Translations under genes and position numbers: made by a program
Notes under the pieces: generated by a model
Seen by the model: only the letters and a program-made list of their open reading frames with translations
Database searches by the model: none
What the model was told of the DNA's origin: nothing
Shown: positions 25,766-38,576 of the stretch, piece by piece
Position numbering within the stretch: the stretch's first letter is position 1
Layout of the letters: each line of letters opens with the position of its first letter
Source of the DNA: Panorpa germanica
Lineage: Eukaryota; Arthropoda; Insecta; Mecoptera; Panorpidae
Assembly: GCA_963678705.1 (NCBI GenBank)
Contig: OY783212.1
Span: 3,286,001 to 3,350,000 of the forward strand
Direction of reading: 5' to 3'
Length of the DNA stretch: 64,000 bases

Positions 25766-28057
25766 ATATGTATATATCGAAGAATATGTTTTTTTATGTA
25801 ATCTTATATTATAGCTTATATTATATAAGATGTAAATAATTGAATAGAGTACACCTCACGAATTATCAGGTAATAAATTTGATATATAATATTAAATTAA
25901 TATCTTTCTAACCTTTCTTTTTATTTACCAAGTTGTCGCCAGAGCAAAATAACTGGCATTATCTATCGGGTCCTTTATCTCTGGAAGCCACTCGTAGCTG
26001 AATTGTATTTTTTTTATTTAACATGTGGCTATTTTCAATACTGTACGATCATGTTTTGGAAAGTCTTGACATATATGTTATCATCCATAAATTACGTCAC
26101 AAAAATTTCATGATTTTTGAACCCCTCCGTTCTAATTGTCAAGCGTCACACATTTAAAAAAATATATAATTTCTTTTTACTCTTTTGCTTTTTGGTCTTA
26201 ATATTATTTTTTCTTCAACTTTAATTTTAGGTTAGATATAACATCACAAATCCAATGACCCCCCAATGGTTTGTGTATGACGTAATTAATGGATGGCTGC
26301 TATGGTGTCAAAGCATCACATATATTATATGTTGTATACATTATATATAAATATATCGCGATAAATTGTACTTGGATGTATCTATAAATGAAATTGACCT
26401 CCATCAGCTCTTCATTTGGATCTGGATGTGGTTTTTCCTGTAACTATTTGGATGAATTCATTTTGTACGTCTTTACAGAACTATCTATTGAACACTTTTG
26501 TTTTCTCTCAGAACGGGCAAGTTGTTGCGTTGCGCTGCTTAAACCACAGAAACAACGCAAGCGCTTAGCAGTTTCTTGGCCTTAATTAGACCATCATTTA
26601 GTTTTATTTTGTTTTGGTGCTCATCTATTCGTACAAAGAATAAACGGGCTAATGGAGTTGATGCCTACACTGATGTAGGTCTTCTCAAATGATGATCTAT
26701 TAGCATCAGCAGCGGTGGACCTATCATCTATCAGTAGTCATCAGTATGACGTTGTATTGGTGACACAGACACACTCACACCAACTAAACATATCTCAATG
26801 TGTGAGAGTTTTTGGAATCGAAAAATAGGCAATGCTAGTAGAATATTACGACGCCCACATTTCTTATTATTCTGCAATAATTAAAGAAGATTATCTTTTC
26901 GAGTAGTTTAACTTTGTTTCCCGTTTTGTAAGCTCAACAACCTCGACCAAAGAATAGAATTCAAGTCGTTTTATTGAATATATTGCAAGAAGATTACTCT
27001 AATTTTGGCTTATTTAAAACATAAATGTATAAAGTCGCGCAACGCCGCGTAATATTCCGTATGTACATATATATCAAGTAAAATCATATGTTTTTAAATA
27101 ACAGTACTCTGTCAATTTAAAAAGCGGCCAAGCGAGAAAAAAAACTCCCACAAAAACTAAAATTGTTTTTAAAACAAAAGACCCAAAAAGTGATACAACG
27201 GCAGTGGATTGCTGCTGAGGATGCGGATGGTTGCAGTAAAACTGCGTCGTTCGAGTAGCCACGCGCGTTGCTGCCCCACGACCCACTGGTGTCGTTGGAA
27301 CCCGGATCTATTGCTGCCTGCTGACTGCTAGGTATAAGTTTGTGCTAACTTTGTGTTTTATACTTTGATAGTAAACATATATAAGTTCTAAATTATTTAT
27401 TCGCTGTTTGTTGAGCTGAAATTCCAGGTACTCGTGATAATGTGTAACTTCCAAGGCCCCAAAACATTGTTACATTGTTTATTTGAGGTACAAGACGATT
27501 TCAGGTATTTTAATGATTTAGCGTGCAGGTTTTTTTTATCTGAATATGGAATTCTGAAAGCCCGACTACTAAGTACTGACTCCAATCGACTCTAAATGGA
27601 GATCCAATTAAAATGTACTTTAAACGCAGATAAAATTTAATTGGTGTATTGCAATTGTAGATATAAGAAATATAATTGATCGGAACGTATTAAAGTAATG
27701 GCCCGTCTAGATTAGCGAAACTTTTCTCTGTAACACCAGGTACACTGTTGTAACATTTTGTATCTAGATACAGAATCAGATACTTTTACAGAGGAGTAGA
27801 TACGTATATACTAACGTAGGATATACTAATATAGCAAAAGTATCTAAATGGTCTAAATCTAGTTACATTACAACACTTTGGTACATAGAGAGTTTTGATT
27901 CAGGTGCTTTACTCCCAATGGAGTTGCGATTTACATTTTAAAGTAGTTCACTAATCAATCAAAGCAATCGCAGACAAAAACTGAGTTTAATATTAAGTAC
28001 AAAAGTTAGAGCAGTATTTTATTGTAAGCATGTATGCTTTTATATATAACAAATTTT
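25766..28057. other. Non-coding, no recognised element
   Basis: AT-rich DNA with scattered short reading frames, none with a domain, splice context or repeat match that I could find. Confidence 0.5.
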
Positions 28058-28400
28058 GTTTTAATCAAACTCATGTGTTGCTCTAAAATCAAAGTTTTTT
28101 TTATTAATTTACATACACATTAATTGTATTCAGGTAATTCAGGTATCATATTATGATACCTGAAATCAAAGAAACGACATTTAAAGTTTATTATTTAAAT
28201 TGTCAATTCCTTTGTATCTAATTTTGTTATAACCTAACAATATGCACAGTGAGTTCTGTCGACTACAAATATTAACTGTGTTGGCCGTTATTCCTACAAC
28301 GTCATCTATGGCGTCCATGAGTATATGGTCACTGTTTTACCGACAACCTTTGTACCAACCGACGAGCTTTGTACCAACTAATGAAATATAATTTCTTTAC
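28058..28400 (-). repeat. Repeat family A, copy 5
   Basis: This is a minus-strand copy whose left end lies at about 28400. The abutted acceptor and donor are kept (AG at 28161-28160, GT at 28159-28158). A 21-bp perfect palindrome at 28141-28161 spans the motif. Confidence 0.78.
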
Positions 28401-30367
28401 ATATACAGACTAAATACAATTACACTTTTAAGAAAAATGGCAACGCTGCGCACTACATCGCAACCACCCAGGTACAGTAAAGTATCTATTTCGCATGCTA
28501 CCAACATACAATGTTGCCAAGTTATGATACTCAACAACACCCGTAAGCTGTTTTAAAAAATGTCAACTTTAAACCTTAATTCTTTTACCAACCGTTAATT
28601 TTTTTCTCTATAAGATATCAGTATCTTAAAAGAATGTGTTGAACCGTTTTCGAAACATACGTTAAACGATGGTTTTTCTATACTTTTCAGGCCTGTATGT
28701 TAAATATGCGCATTTTAATTATTAATATCTCCTTGCACAACTAATCAAAACATTTGAAATTTTATAATTAAATTAAAGACATTTATATTAATAACATCAT
28801 ATTTAAATTTGATCAAAGTCTTAAGAAAACTGTGAAGTACCTTAAGGTTCAGTTTTCTTATTAAAATATTTGCTAACACTGTCCCAAACTTAACGTAGCG
28901 AAAATAATATGCTATAGTACTGCAGTCGTTACAACTTAGCTTCGCACAACTTTACTAAATATTTATTTTTTGCAATAACTTTGTTATTATAACAGTTATA
29001 ACAAAAAGTAATTAATGAAACTTGTAAATAATTTCATTATCTACAAAAAGCATTTAAACAAAATTCTTGTTGGAGTTATAGTTTTTAATATATACAAAGA
29101 GAACTGATTGCATGTAAATTCAGATTTGACCTTTTGACATGCTGAAAAAAGAGTAGTACTGCCTACCCAAAATGCACGGTTCGATGACGGATATCTCTGA
29201 CTAAATGCATTGTATGTAATTATCCAAATTACCTGTGTCTTCTCTCATTAAAGTATAAGCAAATGAATGATTTTAATGGCTTACCATTTATTGCCTTAAA
29301 TTATACATTCTTGTATTCTTGTTCACATAAATAATACTTTTGTAACTTGTGTATGCTGTAATGATTACTAACAAAGTAATTGGGATTTACGTAGCCATTC
29401 AGTCTGAATGATTTTGGAGCATGAAGTTCTCTTTGTGTCAGCTTCCCGCGGTCCGCAGTCCGCTGTCCGTGAGGTGCAGCGCTGCACAGCATGATGCAGC
29501 GTGCATATTAATGAGAGTCGGCTAATTAGCGTGGAATATTGTCACTTCACTAGGCATAAAGTTCTGCGTAGGCGCACATGTTGATGAACGATGACAATAT
29601 GGCAATGTTGACAACCATCCAAGTATACGCCGGTCAGCGGCGTGTAGCTTGGTCCACGTGGACATGATTTAGTCAAATCTTAACGCAATCCCGAATTGAA
29701 TTTTCATTGTGTAGTCTTACATTCTACTATTGAATATATTTGAACTGTATAGTAATATTGAATAAACACAATAATTAATTAATTAAAAGCAATTAAAATT
29801 ACATGATCAAACTGAATGTTCTAGAACGATGGTTTTAAGCAACACCATAAACACCATAACTCTTGGAGCAGTCAGACCACATTAAGACACATGAACGGGA
29901 CACATTAGCAGACGGGACACTTTAAATCAGAGATTCATTTCTATACAGTCTATATCTAGTAACAACCACATACTCAAAACCGAAATTATTCGGTTCGTTT
30001 CTGTTTAGATAAAAAAATTCCGTTTCTTTCCTCCTTTTGCCCTCCTTTACGAAAAATAGGTTTTGTAAATACTCGTATATAGTATTTACTTATTCTATTA
30101 CAAAAAAAAAACTCAAATATAAGTGAAGACGCGTTTATAAATTTCGGTTTAACAATATTTGAAAAACGGTTTTCATTCTTTTGTGTAGTCTCACTGACAA
30201 TCTTTGCTAAAATTAATCACATCAAGTAAACGGCCGTATTTACTCTCGAACATGTTGGGCAATATCAGTTGTGGTTTATCAGTAGCCAACATCAGATAAC
30301 AAGCAAATCTGGCGAGCTTCACTGCTTAGTTAAAATAATATTTTATTCAAATAGAAGTATTAAAACC
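28401..30367. other. Non-coding; one 14-bp palindrome
   Basis: Nothing coding is seen. GTGCAGCGCTGCAC at 29474-29487 is a perfect palindrome in a locally GC-rich patch. Confidence 0.45.
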
Positions 30368-30465
30368 CAGACCTCTTTTTGTAACTGTTTAACTGGCTTC
30401 CGTTATCTTCTGACGATTTTCAAAAGGCATATATTTCCAAAATTAGATTATGTAAGTTTACCCCG
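30368..30465 (+). mobile_element. Half-copy of the MITE at 35377-35610
   Basis: One arm plus adjacent body (GTAACTG, then CTTCTGACGATTTT and TTAGATTATGTAAGTTT) matches the left half of that element. The other arm is absent. Confidence 0.6.
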
Positions 30466-30470
30466 AGATG

Positions 30471-31090
30471 CTAAGGAAAATAAGGGAGCAGAGTAGGAAG
30501 GAGGGTGGAAGAGAAGGAACGAAAAGGAGATAGGAGTACTTTCAAAGGAACGAAATGGCTACAGAAGAGGCAGAGAGAAGAAGAGAAGAAAGCACAAATG
30601 TGAAAGAGGAGCTAAGAAGCAGAAACACAGAGATACAGCAGCAGAAACGAATGGAAAACATTCATAGTAGCAAATATAATGAAAAATACAACAGATTTGG
30701 GAGAGAGATACCGGAATACATACGAGAAAAAGAGACAAAGAACATAAGAAGAATCATGAGATTTAGATTAGGAAACAAAGAGAAAGGCAGCAGATTCTGG
30801 GAAAATACTGAGCAAAGGATGTGCAAGGTGTGATAGAGAGATATAGAAACGCTGAAGTACATGAAGTATTCATGTGGGAAAAAAGTAAAACGTGAAAAGA
30901 AGATTGTGCAGTTATTAAAGGGAGGCAGTAAAGGAAAACGATTGATGGTGGAGATAGAGAGAAGGAGCGAGGAAAGAGAAGAAAAGGCAGGGGTTAAAAT
31001 TTATCTGTTTTGTTTGTATTCTTCTTTTTTCTTCTGGAAGGAGTGAGAATGGATAGATGGTATGTAATTAAGCACAAAGATATGTAACTT
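30471..31090 (+). pseudogene. Non-LTR retrotransposon 3' end, decayed (family N, plus strand)
   Basis: An open stretch at 30555-30833 ends in RFRLGNKEKGSRFW and RMCKV followed by a stop. Further coding-like text continues in another frame (30861-31046). The purine-rich composition and motif match the retroelement C-terminal region described for the opposed copy at 1480-1945. Frame breaks show it is dead. Confidence 0.68.
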
Positions 31091-31996
31091 AATGTTTACC
31101 CAAAAGTATCAGTCAACCGAAAAGTAAATCCCATATCTTGGAAAATCACCAGAAGTTAATGAAAATTAAAAATAATGTGGAATTATTAATATAAAAGTAA
31201 TTATTATCTTTAGCTTATTTTTAACTCTTCTCTTTTATATGTTTGTTGCTACACTCTTTGCTTTTTATGCGCCAAATTGGCCTCTATTCGCTACACTCAT
31301 AAGTTCGCCCCAAAACTTCTTATTGTCACCAAATGATATCATTATTGATTCAGAATCAACTACTACAGAATTATAAAAGCTGGAGATTAGATCATCGAGC
31401 CGAGCACGCCAACCAAACAACTATGTGTATCACATCGCATGTTGGTCGAGCTAACATACTCAAGTTATTCATACTTATTTAACACTGCCTTATTACTTTG
31501 ACATCTACCTTTGACAAGGGACGCACTAATCACCTAGCATATTTAATGTTGTATTAACATGTTCAGCACGTATGGCTCAATGCGCTTAAGCCTGTGTGGT
31601 AATTAACAAGATGTTCACGCATATTCACGCATTCCTGGATCACATCACAATGTGTTTGTGCTTATGTGTGTATGTGTGAATAGCTTGAATACGCGTCATA
31701 TTGAAAAGGACACGTGAGGAGAATTCAAGCGAGCTTTGGATCAAAGACAGCGCTGCCTTTAACCAGTTGTAGCAAGATGAACTAACATAATAGAACAAGA
31801 CTAAAGTTATGTAACAATTAGTTTGTGAACCACTTTTTATAGTTAGAATTTTACCAATATGTTTTCAAGATATAGCTACTTAATATTTGAAATTTTATTT
31901 AATTCAAGAAAAATGTCTTGAAGTGCAAAATGGACTTCCTAGTTTGCCACAAGCTAATGTCAAGTCATTCTAGTTCTCATATATAAATTGTCTTGT

Positions 31997-32163
31997 CCCA
32001 GTAAACAATTTGGTGGAGTGTCCCTTTTTGTGACGTTCTATCACTATTGCACTTCAATTATAGTTCGCATCAACTTTATCTTCATTTGTGTTCTGATAGG
32101 CGGAGTGCTTTTGCCATTTGTAGTCGATAAAATAGACATTTCATGTGAACGACTGTGATAAGC
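31997..32163 (+). mobile_element. MITE family B, copy 3 (right end lost)
   Basis: It has an intact left end (CCCAGTAAACAATTTGG) and body, but the right inverted repeat is absent. The homology breaks off after ACGACTGTGATAAGC. Confidence 0.72.
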
Positions 32164-32373
32164 TGCACTAACAGTCTTAGTGTTATCAGCATACGTACAC
32201 CGCTGGTATAAACACAGTTAGGTGCATTTAACTTTTATCTAACATAAACTTGTAAATTGTAACGTACAAATTTTAAAATAAAACGTTAAAATATTCATAA
32301 ATTTAAAGAAATTTCTATCCGCTAGAAACAAATATTTAATCTTAAAAAGAATTTAATAATTAAATGTCAAAAC

Positions 32374-32754
32374 ATGTCTAATGCGGCTCTGCGTTGCTGC
32401 ATCGCCTTCCAAGGACGACTGGATAACGGGACCGCTATGTTCCGCGTGGCACTAGGCCCAAGGGGCCGCAGGGGCGGAGGGCCTCGAACAACGGAGTATG
32501 GAGTACCCCACTTCAATCCCCGAGCCCCGGTCACCACTAAGCCATGGAGAATCGCCGCGGGGTATCACAACGTGGGGCTCTGCACGTTCTTGAACACAGT
32601 AACCACCAGCACCAGCACCACGACGTGGTGTACAGCCATAGAGCCGGCATTCCGTGTAGTAATCAGGTTGTATACGGCGAGAAACGCGTACGGAGCTGAA
32701 GCTGAGTTATGTGGATTCGGAGTTTCTGATAAATATGTTGTAACTGGTCATTGA
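32374..32754 (+). other. GC-rich open island, 126-codon reading frame, unrecognised
   Basis: A sharp GC-rich block stands in AT-rich DNA, open on the plus strand for 126 codons and partly open on the minus strand. The plus-strand product is Arg/Thr/Gly-rich without recognised motifs, signal peptide or membrane segment. No splice sites or neighbouring exons support a gene. It may be a GC-rich fragment of a repeat or an isolated exon; function is unknown. Confidence 0.25.
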
Positions 32755-33210
32755 TTTGCGACTAAAAATCAAAAATATTTTGACCATCTAAACAAAAAAT
32801 ATGAATGTACATTTACATGTACCTTACATTTAAGTAATATATTACTTAAACAGAGCCTAGTAATATATAATCAAAAAAACGACGAAATAAAGTCACTTTA
32901 TAACATTTAAATCTTCAAAAAGGTTTTCTTAAAAATGCATTGATTATTTTAATGACAAAAAGGTAGCTTTATTTTCGTTTTACATTAAAACGTTATATTT
33001 TAAATAATATTGTTTACCTAATAGGTAACTTTTTACATTAAGAAAAACGTTTACTGATAAAACGAAAACTGATTAAACCCATTTATCTTGTTATTAAATA
33101 TTGAACTTTTCTTGAACGAAAACTATCTATTTGAATTGTATCTGATCGTACAAAAGCTTCTTTATATATCACTTCAATTTTTGGAAAATGAGTAACTAGC
33201 TAAAATTACC

Positions 33211-33600
33211 ACTGATTGCAAACGCGAGCCCCGAATCTGCCCGAACCGAGTAAGAATGTAACTGTGTTGTTAGTGAGAGAACACACACGGCACGAACGAA
33301 ATTAATCTGATTTCAAATTGGTTTTGAGCGACTGTGTTTCTTGGTCGCAGGGCAATTACGTAGCATGGTATTGATGGTGACATCATGAACAGAGATGTGC
33401 ACAAATACTATTCAAAAATATTTAAATACATACATACATACAAATACGTCATAATACGACATAATAAAATACCCTATTATGCTGTTGTTAAAAATTCTAT
33501 AGAGTCACGAAACACGGCTCGACATGGCTCGTTTTTCGTTTTCGTTGGAAACTTCGTTGCGCGACTAGTTTGCAATCAGTCGACCCGTGTGCAGACGGCC
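33211..33600 (-). mobile_element. Harbinger-like MITE family C, copy 2 (one end lost)
   Basis: It aligns in reverse to copy 1 across the body. The right terminal repeat (GTGCAGACGGCC) ends at 33600, followed by TTA; the other end is truncated before its terminal repeat. It lacks the hAT insertion and so gives the empty-site sequence GAGCCCCGAATCTG. Confidence 0.8.
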
Positions 33601-34278
33601 TTAAACCCGTTACAGAATATAAACATATTTATATATCAGTTAAAAGATTTTTAGAATTCTGCAATATATATTTAAATATAAATAGTGTACATATAAATGT
33701 ATAAAACAATTAATAATTAAATTATTTTAAGAACGGGAACAATAACGCATAAACTACGTCTCCACATCAGAGCATTGGTAAATGTTCGCTAATATTTACA
33801 CCACAGTGAATAATCTGCTTCTGCGGCCGCGCTCTGAACACCACGTCCAGTACCACGGTGCTGTTCATCTTCATGTCAGTGTTCCTGTCGTTATGACATT
33901 TAAACGCTAACCTTACATTTCTTTCGTTTAATTGAAGACCTGTTTTTCTACAACCAAGTCGATTTGACAGGTTTATGTGTTCTTTAAAATTCTACTCGTA
34001 TGTAATTCTCAGTGTACAGTACATACAAATAAACTCGTATCTTTGTACACATCTACGTATAATTTAGAATCCATCGGCAGCGGCAGCCGCAGCCGCAGCC
34101 GCAGCGAACTCGTAAAGAAAGTCGTTGTGAATCTTCGAATGATGTTCATTACAAATTATGAGTATTAATTAATAGCAAAAGTACCCGGATTCGCCCGTTT
34201 GTTGCTGCAAATAACAACTTCATTTATATAACAATTGGGTTGTATATTTTAGTCCAGATTTCTTAAAAGTTATACTAA

Positions 34279-34867
34279 ATGGGTTTGTGTCCTATGTTTT
34301 AATTTCTATAAAAGTGTAATATATATTGATAAAGTGGGTTACTAGAACCTCAAATGTTTAATTATTTTTTAATAAGTCCTTATATTTTAAGAGATACTAA
34401 CAATTAAAAAAGTCATTTTGTCTTTTTAATTATTAAAGAATTCAAGTGCATGTGACATCACAATCCTTGTTTAAGGTTACCAACCTTACATATCAAAATA
34501 TCAAATATTATTTACAGCTGTTTCAAGGAATAATCAAATTTCAATATTATGTCTGCCTTAGCAGGGTTAAATAAAATAAAAACTTATTATTCTTTGATTT
34601 GACTTGATTATTGGACTACCAACAGCTACAAAACATTAACACAGCACTGACCTACTCAACAAATAACTGACGTTAAAATGCATTTCACATCATACAAATA
34701 TGGCCGACTATTTCTAGCGCTAAAACTACAATTCAAACTTTTAATTGCTATATCTCCGTCAATATTTAGATATTTAATAAAATAGACACACCAATACACA
34801 TTTATTAACATCAATTTCAATCAACAATTAAAGAATCGACCACTAAGAAATAAGAACACAAGCCCAT
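34279..34867 (+). mobile_element. MITE family D, copy 3 (full length)
   Basis: The ends AATGGGTTTGTGTCC and ACACAAGCCCATT are inverted repeats. The body matches copy 2 in reverse orientation across about 590 bp, including the central hairpin region. Confidence 0.76.
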
Positions 34868-35376
34868 TGTGATAATATAGAGTAAAAATTACTATGTGGC
34901 ATAGTACCAGAGAGCTATAATGATTTTATGATAAAAACTCTTATAGATTCAAATAAAAATTACTATAGTCGTATCGTATAGTAGTTTTAATATTTACATA
35001 GTATATATTGACAAAGTGACTAACAATATGCTGATCAACATTGATATTTTCTTTTCATACATATTTTAATTTTTTAAATTTATTTTATATTTTCAATAAT
35101 AATTTTATACTATTTTTGTTTTCTTATTATGTTTTCTATTTCCGACACTTTAATTCCTTGCTTTGTTATGCTAACGCTTCATCTATTGGAAATAAGGCAA
35201 CCTTTTTTTGGTTGCCATGCGTATTTGCCTTCTTTAGACGCCCAAAATGATGCCACAAAATTTTCCGTCTCTCCAACCGGTTGCTTACAACCGACTGTTA
35301 ACAGTTAATTAAAACACTCGACGCGCTAGCATCTAAACCAAACAGTTCCTTACAACATGAGAGGCCGCTGACACTA

Positions 35377-35610
35377 TGGGGTCTATTTTGTAACTACTTA
35401 CCTGACGTCTGTTAACTTCTGACGATTTTTTAAAGGCCTATAATTTACAAATTAGGTTATTTATGCCAGTTTCAAGGTGTAGAATCCATTTTGCTTCTGA
35501 TCTTCTGATAGTTTTGTATAAACTTACATACCTTAGTTTAGAAAATACAGGTCTTTGAAAAATCGTTAGAAGTTACCAGACGTCAGGCAGGCAGTTACAA
35601 AATAGGCCCC
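35377..35610. mobile_element. MITE with about 60-bp terminal inverted repeats, TA-flanked
   Basis: The left arm starts GGGGTCTATTTTGTAACT; the right arm, inverted, starts GGGGCCTATTTTGTAACT. Both continue through CTGACGTCTG and ACGATTTTT. TA lies outside both ends. A related half-copy is at 30368-30465. Confidence 0.8.
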
Positions 35611-37280
35611 TAAGGCTGCCTAATGGCGTGCAACAACGATCAACTTTACCATAAGTAATGTAAAGCAACTTTATGCAATCCACTGTTAAAGTAGAATATA
35701 AACTATTTTTATTAAGGAAATTACCCAAGCGTAGTCTTCTTCTTAGTTTATAAAGACTCCATGTCTAGGCTTTAACTAATTCTCCAAACCGTAATTCAAC
35801 GCAAACATACATGCTACCTTTTCAATGTGTCATTATTCATTGAGAAAAAATGGAAAAATTAAAGGGCCGAGCATTGCGTAAATGTTTCGCTCGTTTGACG
35901 TCACGGATTGAGTTTCTGCAAATTATTACACATAGATATCATTGTCAGACAAGTACCTTTTTCAATCACAACAAAGTTTTTTTGTTTTTGTTTATTAGTC
36001 AATTAGTCATTATTATTTCCGTGCTATGCTTTTTCGCAGTGCAGCCGTAGCCCAAGAAAGAGGCGTCTAAAGAATTTTTCTGACAGCATTTTTTGTACTG
36101 TGCATTTCAAATTTTAAAAAGCTCGAAAAACAATATAAGTACACATTTTTTAACAAAGTTTTAAAATACCCAATGAACAATATGCAACTGAAAACAATAC
36201 ATAAATAAGTTGCTTCGCTGTAGACGCATTCTTTCAGTATGGTGCGAGTGTTGTTCTGCATTTAATTTATTCAATTTATCTTGACGAATTTCTAATTCGG
36301 CAACGTCTCGTTCTAATCACATTGAACTCATTCGAAACATCTCTGCGCCTGTCAGGTTTGCTGCTTCTCAGCGCATTGGGTGGAGGAGGCGGAGGCGGAG
36401 TAAGAAAGAGGCTGCAGTTAATGGCCGACTGATTGACACACACATTAGCTGTTTGCATTTTTTATATGAATTTTTAAATGAAATGCATTTTCTAATTTTT
36501 TAGCAAATGGTATTTATTTGTGCTTAAACCGGTATTCTTGAATTTAAACTTTTTAGTTTATAAATATTTATTAGTGATCACCGAGCCGAGCCGAGGCGAA
36601 GCGACCATCAGTTCCACTGGCTCCTGGCTCCAATTGCTAAATTGTCACCTACATTTAACTGCAATTTAAATATTATTCAAATTTATTCTGCAGTTTCATA
36701 GTTTTTATTATTAGAAATTTTGCTATAAAATAAAATGTTTCTAATTATATTTAAGTGCATCAATCCTGTACACACAGCTCATGGTGTCGTGACCTCACAT
36801 ATGGGCCGCTAATTAATTGATGATTGAAACGATTATATTTTTATTAGTAGTTGTATACGGTTTTGAAAAGATTTCTAAATAACATAGCACTGTTACTTAC
36901 TAAAATTGAAACATAAACGTAAGGGGCCATCGCATTACTTCCTGGTTAAAGGGAGTAGGGGAAGTTTCAACCAAAATATGATTTCAATGATCCACAATGA
37001 GTGTAAAATGGAAGAATAATTCGATTTCTTTCTGGTAATCCCTAACAAAAATTGCGATTTCAATTTTGATAATAAAAAATATTATAATGAAATTATTAAT
37101 TTTAAATACTATTAGTTAGCAGCACAAGCAGTGTTAGTTCACTGAATTAAGTTATCAAAAATAGAAATATAAAACTGAAATTATTGTGTGCCGATCGAAA
37201 ACAGTTTTTCCGTTTATGATTTTTATTTTTCATTGCGAAAAATAGGTTTCCGGTTTCCAAGTACTATTAAAAATATGTGT
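35611..37280. other. Non-coding, AT-rich with a GGAGGCGGAGGCGG patch
   Basis: No gene is found. A short purine-rich, GC-rich patch at 36380-36402 is the only compositional feature. Confidence 0.45.
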
Positions 37281-37610
37281 AAAGAAATTAAATTTCTTTA
37301 GTTGGTATAAACCTCGTCTGTCGGTAAAACAGTGAACATATATTCATGGACTCCATAGATGACGTTGTAAATAATAACGGCTAATACAGTTTATATTTGG
37401 AGTTAACAGAACTCACTGTGCATATTGTTAAGTTACTATAACATTAGATAAAAATGAATTGACAATTTAAGTAATAAACTTTAAATGTCGTTTCTTTGAT
37501 TTCAGGTAAGATAGTACGATTTAAGTTAAACAGTGTACTTATTATAATGTGTATGTATAAGTTTCATTAAAAATTTATTATTCTTAATAAAATTTGAGAT
37601 ATTGTCTTAT
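37281..37610 (+). repeat. Repeat family A, copy 6
   Basis: The left end and core are intact. CAG followed by GTAAGA lies at 37503-37511. The segment holding the second acceptor is deleted. Confidence 0.78.
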
Positions 37611-38227
37611 ATATTTTAAGGAAGATGCATGCCATTAGATATTTTTATTTCATGTTTTGATTCAACTGTTTTATTTTATATGTGAACTACTCGTTTTTAC
37701 TTGCAAATTTGTCATTTTCCAAAAGAGAGTGTATATTTATTATATGTAAATATTTATGAATGTTTGTTGCATATCAAATCCGGGCCCTGGTTATTAAAGT
37801 TGAACGCCATTCATCAGTTTCGTTTTCAATACTTGATGGAACACTCGGACATTGTGCTGATTGTACTCTAACTTCCCAGAGCGTCCGATCTGCGTTCTCC
37901 GTCCTCCGTCAATATGCGGGTCTTCGCGCAAAGATATCTAAAACCAGTTCTACGGTTCCGTACAATGAAATTATTCAATGTCCTATTTTTACATATGAAA
38001 TTATATATCATTCTAGTGGCGGTCTCATGTTCGAACTACTTTTAATTTCTAATATCTTCTATAACATTGCTACAACATTGTTACACTCCTGCAGACAACG
38101 TTATATCAGCAGAAGATTACGGAAACTACCCAATTAAGCCACCATACGTAGAACCCCAAACGCCTCTCTCACACTGGAACCGATAACTTGTGACATTCGA
38201 CTTTTTCAGTAAGGTGTAGTTGCCTTA

Positions 38228-38576
38228 GGCCCACCGCACACGGCTCGACTGATTGCGAACTAGTCGAGCCGTGTTTCGTGACTCTATAAATTTTTTAACA
38301 ATAGCATAATAGGGATTTTATTGTGTCGTTTTATGAGGTATTTGTATGTATGTATGTATTTAAATACTTTTGAATAGTATTTGTGCACATCTCTGCTCAT
38401 GATGTCACCATCAAAAGTATGCAACCAAGCATGCCCTACGACCGAGAAACACAGCCGCTCAAAACGTGCTCAGAACCAGTTTAGTTTCGTTTGTGTCGTG
38501 TGTTTTCTTTCACTCGTTTACACGTTCGTTTTCTCACTAACAACACAGTTCCATTGTTATTCGGTTCGGGCATTAT
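38228..38576 (+). mobile_element. Harbinger-like MITE family C, copy 3 (right end lost)
   Basis: It begins GGCCCACCGCACACGG after TTA at 38225-38227 and follows copy 1 to about 38576, where it breaks off before the right terminal repeat. Near the left end a 13-bp perfect inverted repeat (38238-38250 and 38262-38274) forms a hairpin. Confidence 0.78.

Noticed and set aside
35175..35215. GGCAACC-T7-GGTTGCC hairpin resembling a bacterial terminator
   Set aside because: This is eukaryotic DNA with no gene ending nearby; a 7-bp stem is expected by chance in 64 kb.
37760..38137. 125-codon plus-strand reading frame
   Set aside because: No motif, signal or splice context was found and composition is like the surroundings. 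It ends just before family C copy 3. Kept out for lack of support.
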